In this document: positions 51,390 through 62,178 of the stretch, piece after piece | Layout: each line of letters opens with the position of its first letter | Numbering within the stretch: position 1 is the stretch's first letter | From: Struthio camelus | Lineage: Eukaryota > Chordata > Aves > Struthioniformes > Struthionidae | Assembly: GCF_040807025.1 (NCBI RefSeq) | Contig: NC_090967.1 | Coordinates: 1,672,001-1,736,000, forward strand | DNA: 64,000 nucleotides | Direction: 5' to 3' | The notes under the pieces: generated by a model | Database searches by the model: none | Seen by the model: the letters and a program-made list of their open reading frames with translations, nothing else | What the model was told of the DNA's origin: nothing | Program-made: the position numbers and the translations under genes

Positions 51390-53112
51390 GAAGCTGATCA
51401 GGAAGAAGTAGTAGATGTGGCCTTCTTCAGACAATTGGAAGCAGCTTCACGTTCACAGGCCCTGGTATTCATGGGTGCCTTCAACCACCCTGATATCTGC
51501 TGGTGGGACAATACAGCAGGGCACAAGCAATTCAGGAAGTTTCTGGAGTGCGTTGATGATGACTTCCTAACTCAAGTTACTGAGGAGCCAACAAGGGGGA
51601 GTGATCTGAGTGCTGAGGAAGCTGGCGGATGTTATTGCTAGGCCACTCTCCATCATCTTGGAAAGGTCCTGGAGATCAGGAGAGGTGCCTGAGGCCTGGA
51701 AGAAAGCCAGTCTCACCCCAGCCTTCCAAAAGGGCAAGAAGGAGGAGCCAGGAAACTCCAGGCCTGTCAGCCTCCCCTCCTTCCCGGGAAAGGTGATGGA
51801 ACAGCTCCTCCTGAAGGTCATCACTAAGCATTTGGAGGACAAGAAGGTGATCAGGAGTAGTCAGCGTGGATTCACCAAAGGGAAATCATGCTGGACCAAT
51901 CGGATAGCCTTCTCTGATGGAATGACTGGCTGGGTAGATGAGGGCAGAGCAGTGGATGTGGTCTCCCTGGCCTTCAGCAAGGCTTCCAACACTGTCTCCC
52001 ATCACATCCTCCTAGGCAAGCTCAGGAAGTGTGGGTTGGATGAGTGGTTGGTGAGGTGGATTGAGAAGTGGCTAGACAGTAGACCTCAGAGGGTGGTGAT
52101 CAGTGCCACAGAGTCTAGTTGGAGGTGTGTAGTTAGCGGTGTCCCCCAGGGGTCAGTCCTGGGTCCAGTCTTGTTCAACGTATTCATCAATGACCTGGAG
52201 GAAGGGACAGAGTGCACCCTCAGCAAGTTTGCTGATGATATGAAAGTGGGGGGAGAGGCTAACACACCAGAAGGCTGTGCTGCCATTCAGAGGGACCTGG
52301 ACAGGCTGGAGAGGTGGGCAGAGAGGAACCTCCTGAAGTTCAACAAAGGCAAGTGCAGGGTCCTGCCCCTAGGGAGGAAGAATCCCCTGCGCCAGTACAG
52401 GCTGGGGGTTGACCTGCTGGAAAGCAGCCCTGCAGAGAAGGAGCTGGGAGTGCTGGTGGACAACAAGTTAAGCATGAGGCAGCAGTGTGCCCTTGTGGCC
52501 AAGAAGGCCAATGGTCTCCTGGGGTGCATGAGGCAGAGTGTTGCCAGCAGGTGTAGGGAGGTGATCCTGCCCCTCTCCTCAGCCCTGGTGAGGCCTCACC
52601 TGGAGTACTGTATCCACTTCTGGGCTCCCCTGTCCAAGAGAGACTTGGCACTCCTGGAGAGAGTCCAGTGGAGGGCTGCAAAGATGATGAGGGGACTGGA
52701 GCATCTCTCCTATGAGGAAAGGCTGAGAGAGATGGGCCTGTTCAGCCTGGAGAAGAGAAGACTTAAGGAGGCTTTTATTAATGTGTATAAGTATCTGAAG
52801 AGGGAAGTGTAACGAGGATGGGGCCAGACTCTTTTCAGTGCTACTCAGTGACAGGACAGGAGGCAATGGGCATAAACCGAAACACAGGAAGTTCTATCTG
52901 AACATAAGGAAAAGCTTCTTGACTGTGAGGGTGACAGAGCACTGGAACAGGTTACCCAAAGAGCTTGTGGAGTCTCCATCCTTGGAAATATTCAAAAATC
53001 ATGTGGACAAAGGCAATGTGCTCTAGGTGACCCTGCTTGAGCAGGGGTGTTGGACTAGATGATCTCTAGAGGTCCCTTCCAACTTCAGCCATTCTGCGAT
53101 TCTGTGATTTTT
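51390..53112 (+). mobile_element. CR1 LINE, internally deleted, with near-complete 3' half
   Basis: Best-preserved CR1 here. The endonuclease C-terminal part (about 51400-51595) reads GAFNHPDICWWDNTAGHKQF and DDFLTQVTEEPT. At about 51597 it jumps to the reverse transcriptase ([17 protein letters not shown]), skipping the linker and RT N-terminus. The RT and C-terminal region run to 53025 with one frameshift near 52812. The 3' end GATGATCTCTAGAGGTCCCT precedes an imperfect 8-bp tail at about 53088-53108. Related to the copies at 30-31 kb and 61.6 kb. Confidence 0.95.
51610..52812 (+). pseudogene. CR1 reverse-transcriptase frame, probably inactive
   Basis: An open frame of 400 codons without a proper ATG start; it begins within the RT domain. 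The product would be the LINE-type reverse transcriptase that copies CR1 RNA at a nicked target. Seen: the [20 protein letters not shown] motif B region, the FADD active-site box at residues 207-210 (bases 52228-52239), and the thumb and C-terminal region to [18 protein letters not shown]. Motif A is altered: codon 121 (51970-51972) is Ala where the family has the catalytic Asp, and the AFD that follows is ASN. The RT N-terminus is also missing. Open by recent age, not by function. The last codons are out of frame with the family's continuation at 52838-53024. Confidence 0.9.
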
Positions 53113-53114
53113 CT

Positions 53115-53620
53115 TGGTGCTTTGGTGCCATCACTGTGTCAAGTAACATGCTTGAGAGGTCAGAGATGTAGCTAGGAGCCATTCAGTCCAGTCTGTCTCT
53201 CTTCGATGCCTTCCAATTTTCTTCCTGTTAAAGCTCATTCTCGTCTGAAGCCTGAGAACTCCCCACAGCAGCTGGGAGCCTCAGCTGCAAAAGCAAAGGG
53301 TTTTACAGAAAAACTAGAAGAAATAAGAAGGGGGACTGGCAAGCTATCTTGAATTTAAAAATACTTTTATCAGTAGAGTGCAGTTCATAAAATCTTACTA
53401 AGCGGCTTTGTCTTAGGCCAATCAATTTTGATATGATGTCAGATAGGCAGCCAATTGTCCGGGAAAGATTGATTTGTACCTCTCAACCTTCAAATTTCAA
53501 TCAGAGCATCGCTTGAGTGATATCTTTCTTCATGGGGGACAGGACCACTGCTAGCACGATGGCCTCCCACAGCACAGCAGTGTAGGCACTAGGGTCTACT
53601 GCCTTGAGACAGAACAGGAA
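53115..53620. other. Non-coding, nothing recognised
   Basis: Spacer between the CR1 3' end and the minisatellite. Confidence 0.45.
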
Positions 53621-53639
53621 TTTTCCCATATTTTTGACC

Positions 53640-54195
53640 GGAAAACTATTGACAGTAGTGAAGTGGACATCACAGTGATGGAGATGGCAGTGTTGGTGAG
53701 GTGGGCACTGTGGTGATGGGTTAGTGGTGAGCATTGATTTTAGTGAAATGGACATCATGGTGACCAGATCAGGATGCCCCTCACAGTGAGGAAATTGACA
53801 CTGAGGTGATGGGATGGCCATGGGAGTGTGTGCAGCAAGAGTGAAGAGTGCATCATGATGAAGAAGAAGATCTCATCACTATGGCTAATGGCAGTGGTGA
53901 AGTGGATGTTGCAGTGATGGGGTGGCAGTGGCTGGAGCAGCTGTGAAATCAATATCGTGGTGATGGGATGGGATGGGATGGGATGGATAGGCTAGCAGTG
54001 AAGTGTGATATGGTGATAGGGCAGCAGATGGTAAAGCAGACATGATGGTCATGGGTGCTGTGTGGGTGTGTCAGCTATGGTGGGAAGGAAATTGTGGTGA
54101 CAGGCTGTGGGTGGAGGGGTCGGTGGTGAAATGGATGTGACAGTGATAGGTTGGGGTGGTGGTGTTTTGAAGCAGACATTGGGGTGGGGATGTGG
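53640..54195 (+). repeat. Diverged minisatellite (GTGATGG / GTGAAGTGGACAT units)
   Basis: Recurrent words GTGATGG, GTGAAGTGGA(CA)T, ATGGCAGTG and CAGTGATGG over about 550 bp at irregular spacing of about 40-70 bp. A short (GGGAT)n run lies at 53964-53987. Copies are diverged, so array length and unit are approximate. Confidence 0.75.
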
Positions 54196-54199
54196 GGCT

Positions 54200-55985
54200 G
54201 TGTTAGTGGCTACTAGTGTGTAGTATGTTTTCTCTCCAGAAGGTAATCTTTAGGGAACTGTGAATTACTGAACACAAGAAGGGGTTAAATACATGAATTT
54301 TACAGGATTTTTGATATGCAAAAGGTCTCTTCTGGCCTTACAGTCTCTCAAGATGCCTGTCCATAGGTCTCAGTTAAAACTAATCAAAGAAGAAAAGAAA
54401 TAAGAAATCTGATCTTAAAATAACTTTGCCTAGAAGGAAACAGGATTGTGCCTTTTCTTTTGCTCTTTCAAGAAGATATAAAGAGAAAATTGCTCCTTTC
54501 TTCTCATCTTTTCCCCTCACACACACATATTTGCCTTTAACCTCACTCATGTGCAGATAATTATTAATGATAAAATTACTTAGTCATGGGATCTGCTCAT
54601 CAAGTGGCTTTTGATATCTGGCCATATGCATAATACACATGCAAGCACATTAGTTTAAATCTCCTTGGCTAGAACTCAGTGGCATCTTTGCAATTGATTT
54701 TTCCTAGCGGATTTGATAAGTATAGTTGACTGGAAGCTCTTTGTACTCCAGATGTGGACCATGTGCAGATGCAGTTTAAAGTCTGAAGATTTTCACCCAG
54801 CTGTTGCTGGGCTGTTTATTACATGCAGAGTAAAAACATAAAACTTTCCCCTTCATGCCAGTGGCTCATGACTCCATCCTGTGACATGATCTGCAATTGA
54901 ACTTGCATAAGGTCCATGGAAATGCTGAATAAGCCTCACATTCTTCCCTTCTTTTTATAATACAGGTTCAGTTCTGCAGTGCATTGAGTATGCAAGTAGC
55001 TTCACTCATGAGAATCAATCCACAGATATGACTTCTATTGATCCTTTCACCGCAGCAAGTATCTGCTCTGTAGATGGTCCCACTGAAATCATTGTGAATC
55101 CCTGCAGACAAGGACATTAGAAGTAACTGAATTTAATAGCGGCCCAAAAGCTTTGTGAAACTGTACCAGATGCTAGACAAAAGAGAAGTAAATGTGCAGC
55201 ATAGGTGGTTGGTTCCTGGTTCTCATATAGGCCTCCTCAAAACTGTCAGGAGATGATGCCTTTCCTTCTGGAGCTGGAGAAAGACTGCTGGCCTTTTTTC
55301 CTCAGGGAAATATCCTATGGGTTACTGTGTTCCCTAAAGGGGAAATAAATATTTCATAAGAAATCATCTGCTGAGTCAGAACCTCTGAAAACACTCATGG
55401 TGGTAACCAATGTCCACTATCACAGCCTTAAAGATTCCCACAGTATTATGTGCCCAAGTAGTTTTCAGTGATGAACCACTGCCTTTACAGTTGTAGGTGC
55501 TTTGAAATCAGGCAAACAGATGTGTTTTCTTTATTGTTATCTATTCCAGTAAGTAAATGCTTGTAAATCTGTGGCTCAGCAGCCGTTCAGTAACCCAATA
55601 TCATTAGCACAGCAGTTTCTGGCTGAAGGTCACAAAGCCATAGGAGGTCCCAGCAGTCACAAGTGAAATCAGGACTCTAACAAAACATCATTCTGAAGTG
55701 AATCCAGAAGACCCACAGAAATGGTGCTGGCAGCTGAGAAAGCATGTGAACTGCTGCCGTTCACCATGACTTTGGCATAAACCCATGCTGCTGTTGAAAA
55801 GGGCAGTCCTGTCCTTCCTGAGGTTGCTTGTTCTCACCAGCTCCCATGTGCCATGAGGAATCAACCCTCTGAAAAATAACCCCACAGCAGAGAGACAAGT
55901 TAAAAAAATAAGTTTTCAGCTGGATCAGTTCCAGCCAAACCTGACTTGTACACACTCTTGGATATGCTTCCCAATTCATAATGGT
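54200..55985. other. Non-coding, nothing recognised
   Basis: AT-rich; no gene or repeat family recognised. Confidence 0.45.
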
Positions 55986-55997
55986 GACTGCATCTCT

Positions 55998-56105
55998 GAG
56001 AATCATAGAAGTGCTGGTAGAAGGGACCTTTGGAGGACTCTAGTACAACTTCCTGCTTCAACAAGGTCTACCACCAACACTAGACAAAGTGGTGCATCTT
56101 CTGAC
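55998..56105 (-). mobile_element. CR1 3' fragment
   Basis: Plus strand GAATCATAGAAGTGCTGG followed by AGAAGGGACCTTTGGAGG is the CR1 3' end in reverse, similar to the fragment starting at 18188. Truncated at about 100 bp. Confidence 0.8.
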
Positions 56106-56372
56106 CTACATGGTGTGTACATCCAGTGACTACCTTCTTGTCCATTGCACTAATAATGACGTAGAGTTGGAGAAGGGTGACCAAGATTACCTATGGTGCT
56201 GTCTTCACTTTAGAGACTCTGTTTCTTTAGCTGTGGTTGAAAGCTTACACCTATGGATCAAAATGGCAGTGATATTGTTACTAGCATGCTAAGAACAACA
56301 TTGTATAAATCCTTCAAGGACTGAGCGCCTCAAATTACAAAATCTCAGACGTAGAAAGCCTTCAGATAGGGA

Positions 56373-56387
56373 TTTCTTTCTTTCTTT

Positions 56388-56418
<31 letters not shown>

Positions 56419-56420
56419 CT
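56373..56420 (+). repeat. Polypyrimidine tract (CTTT)n/T-run
   Basis: 48 bases of T with C only: TTTC and CTTTT units then an 18-base T-run. Confidence 0.95.
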
Positions 56421-56424
56421 GGAT

Positions 56425-59400
56425 AGCTCTGCCATGGAAAAATATTTAATTTGTCAAAGTCATAGTGACTTTTAGGCCATGTCCCTTTAGAAATGCTGAC
56501 CTAACAATAGTACTAATCAGAAGGCAAGGCATTTATAGTATCTTAATGGCATGTACCCAAAATAGATTCCAGTTAGATCAGCAAGTTGACAGGCTCACAG
56601 GGTACAGATAACTCTTGTAATTAATTTCTAAAAGTCACAGGAACTGTAAAGTTGGTGTGGGTGGAGTTTTCTTTTTTTTTTGAAATAATAAAGTGCCAGG
56701 CTCACATTTATGCTTATATTATTCTAGATTTACTTTATGGTAAATTAAATCAGAATCTGGGCTCCAAACTCTGGTATGTTAATGATGCCAGAGAAGTTTG
56801 GGCTCTAATTAGAACATGATTAGAGAACACACTGTGACCTGCTGGCTCTGAAAGTCTAGTGAGTATAACTTTATGGGGTAAATTTCTTGCTAAATCACTT
56901 CCCTGAACTAGGTCACACCACCCACTATGCTACTACCATATATTCATTAGAGAAGCATGGTACTATCACCTGGTAGTGGTAGTTGTGAAGAAATGCACCA
57001 CAGAAAGACTGCTCATTAAAACATTTTTGAAGGCTTAAAAGATATTGGTAGAATGATTATTTGGAGACAATATTCACACATCTCAATAGTGATGAAGACA
57101 ATAGAGTAGGAGACACTAGAACCTAGAAAGTAAAAATAACTGATATATTGTTTAAAAAGGAGAAACTGATGAATGAATTGAAACAAAGAGGTGCTATAGT
57201 ACAAGCGCCACTAAAGTGGTGCCTGTAATTGATGTTGCCTGACATTTCCATGATAAGAGCATGTTTGAAGTTGCTTCTAGATTTAATAGACTTTAATACT
57301 CTGAACTGAAATTTTCCATGATGGATATCTGCATCAGAATGAGGGTTTAAGTTCAAAATGTAATTATTATTTTTTAGATACTCATATAATGGGTAATTAT
57401 TATCACCCCTTTTCAATACGAGTGTTTTGCTGAGTTTGTAGGACATGTCTGCTTTGGGACAGGGGCTTAATTCCATGAAAATTGGAGCTAACTCGGGCAC
57501 ATTATATATCCCTGAAAATTATGGTTTTCAAGTTATTAGAAACATGCTAAAGTTTTCAACCAAATTCTCTGGAAAGTGTCTGCACCAAACATGATCCAGT
57601 TCCCCAGTGATGAGGTACAGCCAAGTTCTAGACCCACACAGACAGACTTAGACTGTCATTTGGACATCACACAGCTGCCAGCACTACTGCTTAGCTCTTT
57701 AAGCTGTTGGAGGACATGTACAAAATAACATCTTACAAATCTGTTCAAAGATTTGTTCCTCTGATCTTAGGCCAAGATCAGAGGAGATGACAAAATCAGC
57801 TTTAAGTCAACTGTGATCAAATCAAAACTGCTGCAGCCTAATGCACAAAGTTTCTGCTCTAGCATAAATTGACCTTGTGGATAAAATTCAGGCATTTTTT
57901 TCTAGGGCTAATGCTGATCTGGCACTACGGTGGTCCTCCATAGGCTCACCCTGGCAACAGGCATTCAGAGACCTGTCCTAAAGCACTGTCTGCCTGCTTA
58001 CTCCTTGCTTTTGGTCTTTCCACTCTAAGATTCCAGTACCTGCACCCTGCTTTACACATAGTCTCAGGCCTCCTACTGTCCTATTCACTTACACACTTGC
58101 TGGGTGTTTTCGTGGCTGTTGTTATTTCTTTGAGTCTGTATCAGACACTCATTTCATTCAGATGCTTTTAACAGAAAACCTTCGCTTCTGAATAGAGGTC
58201 TCTCTTTATCTTCTCTGAGTGATAAAGTTAGTTCTATTGCTTTCCAGGCTGAGAGAGCTCCTAAGGTATCTCTGAGAATTATATTCATAATCCAAATAAT
58301 ACTTCCAAACAAGTAACCAAAAGTGATTTTAATTATGACAATCCAGATAGATAGGAAATAAAAACATATTTTCACTTGAAAAGGAATCCCAATATCCATG
58401 TTGCAAAACATCCATTAAAATGGAAGACGAGGTGAAGAAACAGAATGTAGCATTTGGAAAGGATTTGCATCTACCACAGGAATTTCATAAAATTGGATTG
58501 ACAGTACCTTTGACGTCTCCATTTCCAGTTTCATGGGATTGTCTCACTTTCTACACCTCCTTCACAAGAACTAAAGCTCTCTTGGCTCTTGGATTGACTC
58601 CAGCCATAGGGGTTAAAGCATTACCTCTATAAAAGGACATGTGTTTGTCATCTTTTCCCTCCATTAGCTATGGAAAAGGCCTCAAGTTTAATGCATGTTT
58701 AGTTGCTACAGGGAGTCCACTTGTGAAGTCAGTACTGTTCCTCCACTAAACATCCCACTCATGAAGAATAGATTTTATTCTCTGTGGAGAAGAAAGTAAA
58801 AAGTCACACTTAGTCCCCAAAGACCTCCATCTTCTGTACATCGCACTCACCCTTATTCTTGGCTCAGCCAGAGATTTTCCTTGGAGAATCTTAGTGGTTT
58901 GGAAAGCATAATGAATGCCAGAAACTTTTGCCTGGGTGGGCCATGGTCTGTCATTTCAGCTTTGGCATAGTTAGTGCAGTTGCAGCTTTATGCATCAGGA
59001 GGAAAATTCTGTTCCTACGTATAAAATTACTTCTCAAAATTTTACATGCAAAGGGCATTAAGGTTGCTCAGCTTTAATTCAGTTACTTCGTGAATAGGAA
59101 CTTTGACAGACAGTAACAATAGCCCAGTGTCCCGGTCCATAGCAGAGGAGCTCCCACGCCAGTTAAAGGGCATTTTGGAAAACTGATTATTCTCTTTGGG
59201 ACTTATCAAATATTGGAATACTAATTGGAATTGGGTTCGTTTAGGTGGTATAGGGTTACAGTATTTGGATCAATGGACTTACAAATAATGTAACTTTACT
59301 GATTTCAGCTAAACAATCAATACAGACCTACAGTAACTATATATAATGATATTTAGTGGAGGCTTCTGGGAAAAATAACAACAAGGCAAATGAGGTTCCA

Positions 59401-59440
59401 CAGTAAATAAAATTATGAACGATACTGACATGTCTATATA
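56425..59440. other. AT-rich non-coding
   Basis: No gene recognised. A 125-codon minus-strand frame (57123-57500) is long for such AT-rich DNA but resembles nothing known to me. Confidence 0.4.
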
Positions 59441-59477
59441 AAAAAAAAAGGTGTGCGGGGGCAGGGGGGGAACAACT

Positions 59478-59652
59478 GCCCTGATCAGGTAGCGCTGGGC
59501 AGGCGTGCCCATCCCCGGAAACAAAAAGAAGTGATCTAGCCACACCAGTGGGGGTGTGCTGATCCTCGGTATAAAACCATGTTTGGGTACAACCCATATC
59601 CGTGATCCGGTCACACCGATGGGGTATGCCAATCTCCAGGAGCAAAGCCTGT
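59478..59652 (-). repeat. Three diverged tandem units of about 50-75 bp
   Basis: Plus-strand units starting GATCAGGTA (about 59481), GATCTAGCCACACC (59533) and GATCCGGTCACACCGATGG (59604) share the pattern GATC-(C)ACACC-(G)TGGGG-TGC-ATC-CGG-A-AAA. Spacing is uneven. Confidence 0.6.
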
Positions 59653-59662
59653 AGTGATTAAC

Positions 59663-59821
59663 TCACAGCATCTCGTGCAGTTGCTCAGGAGTGGTGGACT
59701 CCAGTAGGCTTGCCCTGGCCTGGCGTCCCATACGAGGAGGGAGTTGAGGGGGAGGCACTGAAGTAGCGCTGGTCTTCCTATCCGGTGCTTTCGTTCCCGA
59801 CGATGGCTGTCCCGCAGCCAT
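59663..59821 (-). other. 52-codon open frame / candidate first exon
   Basis: ATG in the context ACCATGG; the product starts MAAGQPSSGTK and ends PEQLHEML before TGA. The last sense codons overlap a consensus 5' splice site, so in a spliced RNA the frame would continue elsewhere. I do not recognise the protein. Joined to the SLC1A6 acceptor at 22442 it would meet a stop within three codons, so it is not an N-terminal extension of SLC1A6. Confidence 0.3.
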
Positions 59822-59910
59822 GGTCCCTCTTGGTTCTTCTCTTCTTTCTTCTGTTACCACCACCAACTCCAGCAGCCCTCCAGCAGCCAAGCCTGTAGTG
59901 CCAGCGGCAA

Positions 59911-59919
59911 CCTTTTATA
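59911..59919 (-). promoter_or_regulatory. TATA box candidate (TATAAAAGG)
   Basis: Exact consensus on the minus strand, about 90 bases before the strong-context ATG at 59821. Confidence 0.55.
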
Positions 59920-60124
59920 GTCAAGGCGCAATTGTGAGCATAGTCAGGCAGAGCCTGGTTTCCGCCTCCCTTCTGGAAAGTTCCCTGTGATGGACAGCCA
60001 AGGACCCTAGCAACATGTGACCTCTCCTCACCAGTGAATTTAAATGGACACTGGCGGGAATCCCGATTACGGCTGGGCAGTCCGATGGGGGTCAAATAAA
60101 GGTTAACTGCAAACTGTAACACCC

Positions 60125-61430
60125 AGCTCTTTCAAAGTTTTTCCCTGTTCAGTGAACAGATGAGATGGCGCTCACTGAATGGTTAACTGGTGAGCCTTCT
60201 TTTTCAGTCTCCTTACAGGCATTATGCATCAGGTTTTGCATTCAAAGACTTCATATTCAGACTTTGCACCAAAACCAGCATTATTAATTATTAACATTAT
60301 TATTAATTTCCTTCAGCGGTTTTCTCCGTTGTGTTCATTTTATTGTACGACTAAGATCCTCATCAGAATTTAGATGCTTAAATCCCACCAAAGTCAGCAA
60401 GTTGAACAAATTTGAGGATTCGAGACTTTTTCTAGACAAATATTAATTTTCCAAATCTCTTTTCAATTCTAAGCCCTAGAAAGGAAAGGTACCTGCTCAG
60501 GGGTAACCCAGGAATTTCCAAAGCCTTGCTATTTGTCCTCCAGGTTTGTCAGCCCCTGCTCTGGGGGCATGGTCCTACAGTCCCTGCAGGACACCCCTAG
60601 AGGGGCCCATGAGGATGCTGTCAGCATGGTTCCCCTCTAGGGGTTAATGGCAAACTGGCTGCAAAAAGACTTGGCTTATTCAACCTTGACTACTGAGTCC
60701 CTTCTAAGTGTGTGTAAGACGTGAAAAAACATGAGATCAGAAGTTAGCTCACCTTGGTGATCCTCTGTCATTAGTTTTCGTGTCTTCTGGTCACAGCACC
60801 TGAAACAACCATTCCTTGTCTCTCAGTGAACGGACAGGAGCCAGATGCGGGCATTGACTGCATGTCTGATGCACTGTTGTCAAAGCAAGAATTTGAACAT
60901 AAGCCTCTGGGAGGTAGAGGGGGAAAGACCCTTCCCTTAAGAAATAAAATGTAAGGAAAAAACCTTGTAACACTAGATGTGCCGTCACTCTTTCAAAGTA
61001 CATGTAACATGGAATTTGGGAGCTCAGCTTTGATCTTCTACGGTACAATGTTTTCTTCTGTCATTGCCAGTGCAGTAAAGGCCAGTAAATGACTGGTGTT
61101 ATTTCCTGACAGATACAGGCAGGTAACTTTCCATATAGTTGCTTTGCATTTAGACTGTTACCTGTTGAAGGATATCAGATGTAGCTGAATAAAAAATTCT
61201 TTGATAACAGAAGTATCTCAGCATGGCTGAATTCTAACTTCTGCTAGAATTATTTGCATTTGGACTTGCCTGTAGTTAAATTTGTCAGTTGATTTCTAAA
61301 ATCCTGGTTTAAACTGCTTGTAACTGTCAAAGCAGATTATGATGGTGGCTGTTTTGCCCATCTAGAGGTCAAGATCTTTCTAAGTTTATGGAACTCGGGT
61401 AGCAAGTAGGAGACTCAACAAACTTGTCAG
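60125..61430. other. Non-coding, nothing recognised
   Basis: No gene or repeat family recognised. Confidence 0.45.
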
Positions 61431-61433
61431 GAT

Positions 61434-61460
61434 GACTTCTTGGACTTCTTGGACTTGGAC
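61434..61460 (+). repeat. 9-bp tandem repeat
   Basis: GACTTCTTG twice, then GACTTGGAC. Confidence 0.85.
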
Positions 61461-61472
61461 ATAAAATAGTCC

Positions 61473-61544
61473 AACCTGATCCAATACAAGAAATCAGAAA
61501 TGGGTAGGAACCTGATCCAATACAAGAAATCAGAAATGGGTAGG
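61473..61544 (+). repeat. Perfect 36-bp tandem duplication
   Basis: Two identical 36-bp units, 61473-61508 and 61509-61544, each starting AACCTGATCCAATACAAG. Confidence 0.97.
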
Positions 61545-61594
61545 ATAAAGGCTTCCATTGCTTGCACTGTGTCTACTCCAGCTGTGTCCAGCGC

Positions 61595-61775
61595 TGGGAC
61601 AGGGACTCAGAGAGATGGTGGGATTTCCATCCTTGGAGATATTCAAAACTCAGCTGGAAGGCCCTCTGAGGAACCTGATCCAACTTTGAATTTGGCCCTG
61701 TGTGAGCAAGAGTTTGGACTAGAAACCCCCAGAGGTCCCTCCCAGCATTAATTTTTCTACTATTGTATGATTCTT
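61595..61775 (+). mobile_element. CR1 LINE 3' end
   Basis: Plus strand TCCATCCTTGGAGATATTCA, then GAGCAAGAGTTTGGACTAGA, CCCCAGAGGTCCCTCCCAGC and a decayed tail TATTGTATGATTCT. Order matches the copy ending at 53112. Confidence 0.85.
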
Positions 61776-61890
61776 TTTCAGAGTAGTGCTACTCTACCCT
61801 ACGTAATCGCTTGTTACATAGAACAGTTCAATTCCTGTAATAACCCTTCTTCCTTTTCCCTGCAGTTCTGCTAGTTTTACTGTATCTTTT

Positions 61891-61916
61891 GGTGGGGGGC
61901 GGGGGACAGGGGGGTG
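61891..61916 (+). repeat. G-rich tract (possible G-quadruplex)
   Basis: Four runs of at least four G's within about 26 bases. Confidence 0.8.
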
Positions 61917-62116
61917 TTAAGTAGAACTGTACATAGTTTTCAACACATAGACACAAAATGAAATTATACATCTACATACTGATGTTTCTTGTTTGCATTT
62001 ACTCTTGCCTCATAATTTCTAGTAGTCTCTTTGTGTCTTTACTGCTAATCACTGAGCAGATTTTTTCAGAGAACCACTCAACTCTAGTGTGTTTGCAACT
62101 GGTTGTTATAGGGGTA

Positions 62117-62178
62117 TGTGTATACATACACACATACACACACACACACGCGCTCATATATACATACATAAATATAAA
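62117..62178 (+). repeat. (CA)n/(CATA)n microsatellite
   Basis: ACATACACAC repeats, then CGCGCTCATATATACATACATA. Confidence 0.95.

Larger units (their letters stand above)
59445..60122 (-). promoter_or_regulatory. CpG-rich promoter-like island (possible solitary LTR or first exon)
   Basis: About two dozen CpG dinucleotides in 680 bp, far above the flanks. In minus-strand order: an end starting TGTTACAG (60122), TATAAAAGG at 59919-59911, GGGACCATGG with ATG at 59821, a 52-codon Ser/Pro-rich frame, a consensus donor CT|GTGAGT at about 59667, then three tandem units. The plus strand has AATAAA about 25 bases before its GTAACA end and its own TATAAAA near 59570. The TG...-type end and compact promoter fit an LTR; the Kozak ATG and donor fit a first exon. 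No target-site duplication or primer-binding site could be confirmed. Confidence 0.6.

Noticed and set aside
53501-53952. Minus-strand His-rich frames over 53.5-54.0 kb
   Set aside because: Translation of minisatellite units; no protein.
59663-59890. 75-codon frame starting at 59890
   Set aside because: The first codon is TTG; the first ATG is at 59821 in strong context.
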